DNA of 64,000 nucleotides from Meridianimaribacter flavus. Lineage in GTDB: Bacteria > Bacteroidota > Bacteroidia > Flavobacteriales > Flavobacteriaceae. Below are positions 54,525 to 62,049 of this stretch, in pieces. The notes below the pieces were generated by a model. The model did no database searches and was not told the origin of the DNA. It was given only the letters and a program-made list of their open reading frames with translations. The stretch is taken from contig NZ_SOQZ01000001.1 of NCBI RefSeq assembly GCF_004366715.1, positions 372,001 through 436,000 on the forward strand. The letters are read 5' to 3'. The position numbers were made by a program, and so were the translations under genes. Numbering within the stretch: position 1 is the stretch's first letter; the number at the start of each line of letters is the position of its first letter.

Positions 54525-56069
54525 TTACATTTTCATTAACCACTCACGAACATCAACTTCTTTTTTGATAATGTCTCTTAACTCAGAAACCTTAACGCGC
54601 TTTTGCTCCATAGTGTCTCTATGACGAATTGTAACTGTGTTGTCTTCTAAACTTTCTCCATCTACAGTAATACAAAATGGCGTACCTGCAGCATCTTGTC
54701 TTCTGTAACGTTTACCTACAGCATCCTTTTCATCATAAAATACGTTGAAGTCCCATTTTAAGTCATCAACAATAGCCTTAGCCATATTTGTTAAAGCTTC
54801 ATCTTTTCTTACTAATGGTAGTATAGCAGCTTTTGTAGGTGCTAAAACAGCAGGAAGTTTCAACACATCGCGTTTAGAACCATCTTCTAATTCTTCTTCT
54901 ACTAATGCGTTTGAAAACACTGCTAAGAACATTCTGTCAAGTCCAATAGACGTTTCTAGAACATAAGGCACGTAGCTTTTACCTTCTTCGTGGTCAAAAT
55001 ACTGTAGCTTTTTACCAGAGTATTCTTCGTGTTGTTTTAAATCAAAATCTGTACGCGAGTGGATGCCTTCTAGTTCTTTAAATCCGAATGGGAATTTAAA
55101 TTCAATATCAGTAGCAGCATCAGCGTAGTGTGCTAATTTTTCATGATCATGGAAACGATAGTTGTCTTCGCCTAAACCTAAAGATTTATGCCATTTTAAG
55201 CGTGTGTCTTTCCAATAGTCGAACCATTCTTTTTGAGTTCCTGGTTTTATGAAAAATTGCATTTCCATTTGTTCAAACTCACGCATTCTAAAAATAAATT
55301 GTCTTGCAACAATTTCGTTTCTAAATGCTTTTCCTGTTTGGGCAATTCCAAAAGGAATTTTCATACGTCCTGTTTTTTGAACGTTTAGAAAGTTTACAAA
55401 AATACCTTGAGCTGTTTCAGGTCGCAAGTACAAATCCATTGCACTTTCAGCAGAAGCACCTAGTTTGGTACCAAACATAAGGTTAAATTGCTTTACATCT
55501 GTCCAGTTACGACTTCCTGTAAGTGGGTCGGCAATTTCCAACTCTTCTATCAACGCTTTTACATCAGCTAAATCTTCATTTTCTAAAGATTTTGCAAGAC
55601 GCGATAAGATAGTATCAATTTTTTCTTGATACCCTAAAACACGCTGATTGGTGGTAATAAATTCTTGTTTATTAAATGCGTCACCAAAACGTTTTTCTGC
55701 TTTAGCAACTTCTTTATCTATTTTAGTTTCAATTTTGGCACAGTAGTCTTCAACAAGCACATCAGCTCTGTAGCGCTTTTTAGAGTCTTTGTTGTCAATT
55801 AATGGGTCGTTAAAAGCATCGACGTGTCCAGAGGCTTTCCAAGTAGTTGGATGCATAAATATTGCAGCATCAATACCTACAATATTATCGTGCATTTGTA
55901 CCATGGCTTTCCACCAATAGTCACGTATGTTTTTTTTGAGTTCGGCTCCATTTTGTGCATAATCATATACAGCACTTAAACCGTCGTATATTTCACTACT
56001 TTGGAATACGTATCCATACTCCTTTGCGTGTGATATAACCTTTTTAAATTGATCGTCGTTGTTTGCCAT
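54525..56069 (-). CDS. glyS: Glycyl-tRNA synthetase, alpha2 type
   Basis: The 514 residues form a single-chain class II enzyme (eukaryote/Gram-positive alpha2 form). Class II motif 1 lies near VYDYAQNGAELKKNIRDYWW. Also visible are LYLRPETAQGIFVNF, the motif 2 region GIAQTGKAFRNEIVARQFIF followed by RMREFEQMEMQFF, and motif 3 in VLETSIGLDRMFLAV. The C-terminal anticodon domain (APTKAAILPLVRKDE onward) is complete. A -7 box ends only 4 bases before the ATG. It charges tRNA-Gly. Confidence 0.96.
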   Translation of the reverse strand: MANNDDQFKKVISHAKEYGYVFQSSEIYDGLSAVYDYAQNGAELKKNIRDYWWKAMVQMHDNIVGIDAAIFMHPTTWKASGHVDAFNDPLIDNKDSKKRYRADVLVEDYCAKIETKIDKEVAKAEKRFGDAFNKQEFITTNQRVLGYQEKIDTILSRLAKSLENEDLADVKALIEELEIADPLTGSRNWTDVKQFNLMFGTKLGASAESAMDLYLRPETAQGIFVNFLNVQKTGRMKIPFGIAQTGKAFRNEIVARQFIFRMREFEQMEMQFFIKPGTQKEWFDYWKDTRLKWHKSLGLGEDNYRFHDHEKLAHYADAATDIEFKFPFGFKELEGIHSRTDFDLKQHEEYSGKKLQYFDHEEGKSYVPYVLETSIGLDRMFLAVFSNALVEEELEDGSKRDVLKLPAVLAPTKAAILPLVRKDEALTNMAKAIVDDLKWDFNVFYDEKDAVGKRYRRQDAAGTPFCITVDGESLEDNTVTIRHRDTMEQKRVKVSELRDIIKKEVDVREWLMKM

Positions 56070-56073
56070 GGTG

Positions 56074-56081
56074 CAAAAATA
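56074..56081 (-). promoter_or_regulatory. -7 promoter box touching the glyS start
   Basis: The minus strand reads TATTTTTG, an exact box, with only four bases (CACC) between it and the ATG at 56069. This predicts a leaderless mRNA. Confidence 0.5.
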
Positions 56082-56112
56082 AAAAACCGCACCAACTAAC
56101 GGAACGGTTTTT
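56082..56112 (-). terminator. Terminator of the coiled-coil gene, directly before the glyS promoter
   Basis: AAAAACCG, a loop of about 15 bases and CGGTTTTT pair; read on the minus strand, the T run ends next to the glyS -7 box. Confidence 0.75.
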
Positions 56113-56132
56113 CAAAAAATAAAATTAGTTAG

Positions 56133-57017
56133 TTAATTAAGCTCTATTTTGGTTGAACCTAAATGATGATTTTTGTGAAACACATTAATGTGATAGGTGC
56201 CTTTTGTTAAAGGTTGATCGTCATTATCAGTGTCTATTGACAGTGTGACATCCATATCATTATTTTGGTAATTAACCACTTCTTTAAGACTGTAGATTAA
56301 TAGCGAATTTCCAAAATCAATTGAGCCTTTATCAGCTACTACATTGTTTTTTGGGTTTACTATTTGAACATATAATTCTTTATCTCCATTTTCAGCTAAT
56401 GCATTTTCAGCCAAAGTAAAACTTACGTCTATTTGGTTGGCACTACTAGCTTTTCGAGTAATTATGGTTTTTCCTAAAAAGTTTTTAACTGCTTTTGCTT
56501 TAAAGGAATTTGCAGTTAGAATAGCCCCTTCTTCTAGCTTTTTGTTTAAAATAAAATTTTCTTCGGAAAGCTTTTTATTGGTAAGTCGCTCTTTTTGTAA
56601 CTCGTTGTAAGCTAGTAGTTTTTCCTTTTGGAGGTTATGGTTAATAGCTTTTAAAGAGTCTATAGTAAAGAACAATAGATTGTTTTTTTCTTTAAGATTA
56701 ATAACTTGGTTCTTGAACTTCGAAATCACTGATAAATCCACATGCATAAGCTTTAGAGAATCCAAAGCTACTAGTGTTTCTCTTTTGGCGTCTTCGAGTT
56801 GTGAAGACAAAAGATTATTAGAGGTAAGCGTGTTGTCATATCTCAAAATCATTTGAGATAATTCATTCTCCATTAAGTATTTTTCTTGTTCTAAAAATTG
56901 TTGATGAGCTCTAATGGATTGGTAACTTGTAAAGCCAAAAACACATAAAACCGTAATAGTTGCTATTAATGAACCAATAATTAATCTGTAGTTAAAAAAT
57001 TGAGGGTTAACTATCAT
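56133..57017 (-). CDS. Membrane-anchored coiled-coil protein, unknown function
   Basis: The 294 residues show one membrane segment near the N-terminus (LIIGSLIATITVLCVFGFTS), a coiled coil at about 38-160 (QFLEQEKYLMENELSQMILR and following heptads) and a C-terminal beta domain (about 180-294; VSFTLAENALAENGDKELYV, YHINVFHKNHHLGSTKIEL). I recognise the layout as a conserved hypothetical protein of flavobacteria but no name. It is divergent from comF, with a -7-like box upstream and a terminator downstream, so it is a single-gene unit. Confidence 0.75.
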   Translation of the reverse strand: MIVNPQFFNYRLIIGSLIATITVLCVFGFTSYQSIRAHQQFLEQEKYLMENELSQMILRYDNTLTSNNLLSSQLEDAKRETLVALDSLKLMHVDLSVISKFKNQVINLKEKNNLLFFTIDSLKAINHNLQKEKLLAYNELQKERLTNKKLSEENFILNKKLEEGAILTANSFKAKAVKNFLGKTIITRKASSANQIDVSFTLAENALAENGDKELYVQIVNPKNNVVADKGSIDFGNSLLIYSLKEVVNYQNNDMDVTLSIDTDNDDQPLTKGTYHINVFHKNHHLGSTKIELN

Positions 57018-57040
57018 TATTAATTTGTTATTTTACCATG

Positions 57041-57048
57041 CGAAAGTA
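57041..57048 (-). promoter_or_regulatory. -7-like box for the coiled-coil gene
   Basis: The minus strand reads TACTTTCG, the same one-mismatch variant as at 6930, 23 bases before the ATG at 57017. Confidence 0.35.
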
Positions 57049-57086
57049 TAATTTTATGTTAAGGTTATTTTATTTTTATCGATGAA

Positions 57087-57767
57087 ATGATAAAAAACTT
57101 GTTAAACTTATTTTTTCCAAAGGTTTGTCTCGCTTGTGCAAGTTACTTGGGCGATAATGAGGCTTATATTTGTGTTAAATGTAGGCACGATCTTCCATTG
57201 ACAAATTTTCATTTTAATGATGATGATACTATTAAGAAAGTACTTTACGGAAGAGTAAAACTTGAAAACGCAACTGCTTTTTTACACTTTTCAAAAAAAG
57301 GTATTGTACAACAGCTTATTCATAAATTAAAATATAAAGGGCATGAAGAGGTTGGAACATTTTTAGGAAATTGGCTAGGTGCTGAATTAAAAACAATTGA
57401 AGCTTATAACACCATAGATATAGTAGTGCCAGTGCCTTTGCATAAACACAAACTTAGAAAACGAGGGTATAATCAAGTTTCAAAATTTGCCAATGAGTTA
57501 GCCAATGCTTTAAATGTGAATGTTAACACTACTACACTACAAAAGATTGCAAACACTAAAACACAAGTATTTAAGGACAGGTTAAAGCGAACCGATGATA
57601 GTAAAACTATTTTTGCTATATCTGAAAACCAATCATTAAAACACAAGCATATTTTATTGGTTGACGATATTATTACAACAGGAGCAACAATAGAAGCTTG
57701 CGCTAATGCCTTGTTGCAAATAGAAGGTGTTAAAATAAGTGTGGCAACTATGGCAATTACACATTAA
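57087..57767 (+). CDS. ComF-family phosphoribosyltransferase-like protein
   Basis: ComF proteins are linked to DNA uptake or purine salvage. The 226 residues have a four-cysteine finger at the N-terminus (VCLACASYL and YICVKC), then IHKLKYKGHEEVGTFLGNWL, VVPVPLHKHKLRKRGYNQV and the PRPP loop ILLVDDIITTGATIEAC. All family marks are intact. It is divergent from the coiled-coil gene and is followed after 113 bases by a lipoprotein gene with its own start region. Confidence 0.93.
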   Translation: MIKNLLNLFFPKVCLACASYLGDNEAYICVKCRHDLPLTNFHFNDDDTIKKVLYGRVKLENATAFLHFSKKGIVQQLIHKLKYKGHEEVGTFLGNWLGAELKTIEAYNTIDIVVPVPLHKHKLRKRGYNQVSKFANELANALNVNVNTTTLQKIANTKTQVFKDRLKRTDDSKTIFAISENQSLKHKHILLVDDIITTGATIEACANALLQIEGVKISVATMAITH

Positions 57768-57880
57768 CGTATTGCTTAACGGTAGTTGGTTTTCGTTTTT
57801 TAATACAATAAAACTTAATAAGTTTGAGTTTTGAGTATAGTTTTTAAAATTGTTTCTTTGTGCAAAATTATTCTTATTTA

Positions 57881-59488
57881 ATGCGCTCATATATCACACG
57901 GATTTTAGGCATTGTTTTCTTAGCATTAGTTATTGCTAGTTGTGCTAATAGAGGAACTCCATCAGGTGGAGAAAAAGATACTGAACCACCAGTAATACTA
58001 AAATCTGTTCCTGAAAACTTCACGACAAATTTTAAGGGTAACGAAATTCGAATTTATTTTGATGAATACATTAAGGTTAAAGATGTTCAGCGTCAGCTTA
58101 TCATTTCGCCACCAATGGACACACAACCAGATATTATTCCGTTAAGTTCAGCAAGTAAGTATATAAAAATAACCATAAAAGATACGCTTCAACCTAATAC
58201 AACTTATGCGTTTAATTTTGGTGAAAGTATAGTAGATAACAACGAAGAAAACCCTTACCCTTATTACAGATATGTATTCTCTACAGGTGATTATATCGAT
58301 TCGCTTTCGGTTAAAGGTGTGGTTATGGATTCTAAGCTTAAAAAACCAGATACCTTTGTTTCGGTAATGCTGTATGAAGTCGATTCCACTTTTACTGATT
58401 CTATCATTTATAAAGAAAAACCTAAATACATTACTAATACACTAGATAGTGTTACAACATTTAGTATTGATAACTTAAAAGCTGGTAAATACTTGATGGT
58501 TGCTGTAAAAGATGAAAACAGTAATTACACATTTGAGCCTAAAAGTGATAAAATAGGATTTCATAAAGACTTTATTGAAGTCCCTAGCGATTCCATTTAT
58601 ACTTTAAAACTATTTGAAGAAGAACTCGATTTTAAAGCTATAAAGCCAAAACAAATTGCAAAACAACGAATTGCTTTTGGCTATGAAGGAGACTATAACG
58701 GAATGCAGATTGAAATACTCAACGACAGTATACCTAATAACTTTAAAACCAAAATAACTAAAGACAGTAAAACTGATACTTTGTATTACTGGTACAAACC
58801 TAAATTAGAATTAGATTCTACATTGTTTGTGGTTAAAAATAAAACGTATGTTGATACACTAAAACATAGGTTTAGAGATTTAGATAAAGATTCATTAAGT
58901 GTTAGAGCGTTGGTTTCAGGAACTATAGATTTTGGTAAAGATTTTTCATTACAAGGAAGTACGCCTTTTGTGTCTTTAAACGAAAAGCAGGTGACTATCT
59001 TAGATCAAGATTCGGTAAATGTAGATTTCACTACAGAGTTTAACGAAATGGAAAACACCTATGCTTTTAAGTTTGAAAAGTCTCAAAACAATACCTATAA
59101 GATACAGATGTTACCAGAAACATTTACCGACTTTTTTGGTGAAGTTAATGATACGCTAAACTTTAATTTAAAAACTAAAGCTTATTCTGATTATTCTAAT
59201 GTGAGAGTGACTTTAAGAAACGCTAAATATCCTGCTGTTGTTCAACTTACTGATGATAAAGGCGAAGTTAAATATGAACAATTTGCTACAGAGTTAAAGC
59301 CAATAGATTTTAGGTACATTCTTCCAGGAACTTATTTTTTAAGAGTTGTGCATGATGCTAATGGTAACCAAAAATGGGATACAGGAAATTACCTTAAAAA
59401 GATACAGCCCGAACGCGTTAGCCACTTCCCTGATGCTATAGACGCAAGAGCTAATTGGGACCCTATTATTGAGTTTATTCTAGAGTAA
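57881..59488 (+). CDS. Lipoprotein with N-terminal Ig-like (Big_5) domain
   Basis: The 535 residues from MRSYITRILGIVFL carry a lipobox (ALVIASC) followed by ANRGTPSGGEKDTEPPV, then a bacterial Ig-like domain of the SbsA type (SVPENFTTNFKGNEIRIYFD, to about 120) and a series of beta modules (LRVVHDANGNQKWDTGNYL near the end). I reject the GTG at 57860, since a promoter-like TTTCTTTG covers it. The protein is probably surface-exposed; its function is unknown. Its last 14 bases overlap the convergent amidase gene. Confidence 0.85.
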   Translation: MRSYITRILGIVFLALVIASCANRGTPSGGEKDTEPPVILKSVPENFTTNFKGNEIRIYFDEYIKVKDVQRQLIISPPMDTQPDIIPLSSASKYIKITIKDTLQPNTTYAFNFGESIVDNNEENPYPYYRYVFSTGDYIDSLSVKGVVMDSKLKKPDTFVSVMLYEVDSTFTDSIIYKEKPKYITNTLDSVTTFSIDNLKAGKYLMVAVKDENSNYTFEPKSDKIGFHKDFIEVPSDSIYTLKLFEEELDFKAIKPKQIAKQRIAFGYEGDYNGMQIEILNDSIPNNFKTKITKDSKTDTLYYWYKPKLELDSTLFVVKNKTYVDTLKHRFRDLDKDSLSVRALVSGTIDFGKDFSLQGSTPFVSLNEKQVTILDQDSVNVDFTTEFNEMENTYAFKFEKSQNNTYKIQMLPETFTDFFGEVNDTLNFNLKTKAYSDYSNVRVTLRNAKYPAVVQLTDDKGEVKYEQFATELKPIDFRYILPGTYFLRVVHDANGNQKWDTGNYLKKIQPERVSHFPDAIDARANWDPIIEFILE

Positions 59489-60254
59489 AACGGTCTTTAT
59501 CGTTTAAAAATCTGAGTTTATTACGATAAAATGTAATATGGCTACGCTCTAGCGTAACTATTTCAGTAAGGTCTTTATTGGGTTTTATAGGTAGCATCAC
59601 ATTGCCCAAAACATCGTAAGCAGCTGAGTGTCCACAATATTCGTTTTCTTTTTCGTCAACACCAATTCGGTTTACACCAATGCAATATGTCATGTTTTCT
59701 ATTGCTCTTGCTTTCAGCAATGCGTCCCAAGCTTGTATGCGAGGTTTAGGCCAATTGGCAACATATAGCAATAAGTCGTAGTCTTCAATGTTTCGACTCC
59801 AAACAGGAAATCTTAAGTCGTAGCATATAAGAGGACAAATTTTCCAACCTCTAAAATCTATCACTAATTTATCACTACCAGCCGAAAATACTTTGTCTTC
59901 ACCTGCTAATGAAAAGGTGTGGCGTTTATCATATTTATGGATAGTTCCATCTGGTTCTACAAAACACAATCTATTATAAAACGCGTTATTTTCTTCAATA
60001 ATTAAGCTGCCAACTACAGCAGCATTTTTGTTATTGGCCATTTTTTGCATCCACTCTACAGATTTACCTGCCATGGTTTCAGCATTGTCCTTGGCATTCA
60101 TGGTGAAACCTGTGGTAAACATTTCAGGAAGAAGTATAACGTCAACAGGCTTGGTGATGTCTTCTATTTTTTGTTTAAAATGTTTGCGGTTTTGTTTTGG
60201 GTCTTCCCAAATTAAATCCGATTGTAAATAAGCGATTTTTAGTTGGTCTTGCAT
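59475..60254 (-). CDS. Omega-amidase, nitrilase family (YafV-like)
   Basis: Omega-amidase hydrolyses 2-oxoglutaramate or 2-oxosuccinamate made by glutamine transaminases. The 259 residues show the nitrilase triad: Glu in VILLPEMFTTGFTMN, Lys in IHKYDKRHTFSLAGED and Cys in CPLICYDLRFPVWSRN. I start at MQDQLKIAYLQSDLIWED; a GTG at 60269 would overlap the upstream gene by 4 bases. The nearby methionine aminotransferase makes a metabolic pair (methionine or glutamine transamination, then deamidation), which is inference from family knowledge. Confidence 0.92.
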   Translation of the reverse strand: MQDQLKIAYLQSDLIWEDPKQNRKHFKQKIEDITKPVDVILLPEMFTTGFTMNAKDNAETMAGKSVEWMQKMANNKNAAVVGSLIIEENNAFYNRLCFVEPDGTIHKYDKRHTFSLAGEDKVFSAGSDKLVIDFRGWKICPLICYDLRFPVWSRNIEDYDLLLYVANWPKPRIQAWDALLKARAIENMTYCIGVNRIGVDEKENEYCGHSAAYDVLGNVMLPIKPNKDLTEIVTLERSHITFYRNKLRFLNDKDRFTLE

Positions 60255-60265
60255 TGAGTTTAGGC

Positions 60266-60736
60266 TCACTTGAGCTTCTTTTTAGACTTATCGTAGTTTT
60301 CTTTTAGTTTTTCTATTTTTTCAAGCCATTTTGCCTCGTCATTAGGAGATAGTTTTCCTTTCTTTTTTAGCTTTTCGTACTTGCTTTGAGCGTCTTCTAA
60401 TTTTTTAGATGCTTTATCAAATTTTGATTGCGCCTTTTCTTTTCGTTTTAATTCTTTTTCGGCCTTTTTTTGAGCTTTTTCAGCTTTTTTTGCTTGCTTT
60501 TCAAGTTTTTTAGCCTCTTTTTCTTGTTTTTGTGCTTTGTCGTATTCTTCTTTTGCTTTGGCTATTTTTACTTTAAATGCTTCAATTTCTTCTTTAGTAA
60601 ACGTATCAGTAACATCTTTTCCTTCAAGGAAAATTTTTCCTTTTTTTATTTCGTAAGTTTTTCCTTCATGTTTAACTTCTTGTGCGTTTAAGTACAGTCC
60701 TAAGCTTAAAAATAATATTGTAATCCAGAATTTCAT
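60266..60736 (-). CDS. Secreted lysine-rich coiled-coil protein
   Basis: The 156 residues have a signal peptide (ITILFLSLGLYLNAQ), a short beta segment (VKHEGKTYEIKKGKIFLEGK) and a charged helix of about 100 residues made of Lys, Glu and Ala (QEKEAKKLEKQAKKAEKAQK and similar). No family is recognised. Low complexity makes homology hard to judge, but signal peptide and intact frame support a real gene. It lies between the aminotransferase and the amidase on the same strand. Confidence 0.7.
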   Translation of the reverse strand: MKFWITILFLSLGLYLNAQEVKHEGKTYEIKKGKIFLEGKDVTDTFTKEEIEAFKVKIAKAKEEYDKAQKQEKEAKKLEKQAKKAEKAQKKAEKELKRKEKAQSKFDKASKKLEDAQSKYEKLKKKGKLSPNDEAKWLEKIEKLKENYDKSKKKLK

Positions 60737-60823
60737 GTATTTATGTATTTGGTTTCTATGTAAAGTAAGACACAGAATTATTGTAAAAGTAACTCTTTTG
60801 TAGCAAATTAATTCAACTATTTT

Positions 60824-61969
60824 TTAAATGCTGTTTAATAATTCTGCAGCCTTTTTTAAAGTGTCATTTGTTTTAGCAAAGCAAAAGCGTAGCACATGCT
60901 CATCTAAATTATTATCGTTAAAAACGGATAATGGAATTGAGGCTATACCATGCTCAATAGTTAGGCGTTTTGCAAAATCTACATCGTGCTCTAGTGTAAT
61001 GCCAGAGTAATCCAATACTTGAAAGTATGTGCCTTTTGAAGGTGTAAACTTAAAACGAGAATCTTTTATCAATTCTAAAAATAAGTTGCGTTTTTCTTGA
61101 TAAAATTCAGGTAAATTCAAATAATGATTTGGCTCTTCCATATAATCCGATAGTCCTTTTTGTGAAGGATGATGCACAGAAAACACATTAAATTGATGCA
61201 CGCTTCTAAAAATGTCCATTAGTGTTTTTGGCGCACAACTGTAACCAATTTTCCAACCAGTATTATGAAATGTTTTTCCAAAAGAAGCTGTTATAAAACT
61301 TCGCTCTTTTAAGTTTTTAAACCTACAAACACTTTGGTGTTGTTCACCATCAAAAATAATATGCTCATATACTTCGTCACTTAAAACAACAATATCTGTT
61401 TCGTTAGTTAATTCTTGTAGCTTGAGCATATCAGCTTTACTCAGTACTGTTCCGCTTGGGTTGTGAGGTGTGTTGACAATAATCATTTTGGTATTACTGT
61501 TTATGCTTTGCGCAACAGTATTCCAATCAATAGTATAGTTAGGTGCTTTTAGTTGTATAGCAATGCTTTTTCCACCATTAAGCTCGATTGCAGGTTGATA
61601 GCAATCGTAAGCAGGCTTAAAAATAATGACTTCGTCATTTGGTCTTATAAATGCTGATATTATGGTGAAAATAGCTTGGGTAGCTCCAGCTGTAACGGTA
61701 ATTTCATTTTCAGGATTGTAACTAGAATTGTAAAGTAACTCATATTTTTTACTGATAGCATGACGTAAACCCAAATGTCCTTGCATAGGTGCATATTGGT
61801 TGTACCCAGAATTCATTGCGTTTGAAACTGCATCGATGAGTTTTTGGTCGCTTTTAAAATCAGGGAACCCTTGTGCTAAGTTCATAGCATTATGGGTATT
61901 TGCCAATGTACTCATTACAGAAAAAATGGAGTTGCCTACGTTGGATAGTTTTGATTGGTGGTATATCAT
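60824..61969 (-). CDS. Methionine aminotransferase-type PLP enzyme
   Basis: The 381 residues are a class I aminotransferase of the YbdL/kynurenine-aminotransferase group: AMNLAQGFPDFKSDQKLIDA, QYAPMQGHLGLRHAISKKY, TVTAGATQAIFTIISAF, IIVNTPHNPSGTVLSKADM, the PLP lysine in SFGKTFHNTGWKIGYS and VLRFCFAKTNDTL at the end. Such enzymes move the amino group of methionine or aromatic residues to a keto acid. Same-strand neighbours are the coiled-coil gene and the omega-amidase. Exact substrate is not proven by sequence. Confidence 0.92.
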   Translation of the reverse strand: MIYHQSKLSNVGNSIFSVMSTLANTHNAMNLAQGFPDFKSDQKLIDAVSNAMNSGYNQYAPMQGHLGLRHAISKKYELLYNSSYNPENEITVTAGATQAIFTIISAFIRPNDEVIIFKPAYDCYQPAIELNGGKSIAIQLKAPNYTIDWNTVAQSINSNTKMIIVNTPHNPSGTVLSKADMLKLQELTNETDIVVLSDEVYEHIIFDGEQHQSVCRFKNLKERSFITASFGKTFHNTGWKIGYSCAPKTLMDIFRSVHQFNVFSVHHPSQKGLSDYMEEPNHYLNLPEFYQEKRNLFLELIKDSRFKFTPSKGTYFQVLDYSGITLEHDVDFAKRLTIEHGIASIPLSVFNDNNLDEHVLRFCFAKTNDTLKKAAELLNSI

Positions 61970-62049
61970 AATATCTCGTTAAATTGATAAGTTTTAAAGA
62001 TATAAAAATGTACTTTTTTTATTTTTACGCAAACTATAAAATATTAAAT

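Noticed and set aside
60470-60691. Phe-rich plus-strand frame
   Set aside because: It is the antisense of the Lys-rich coiled coil; AAA/AAG codons give Phe and Leu in reverse.
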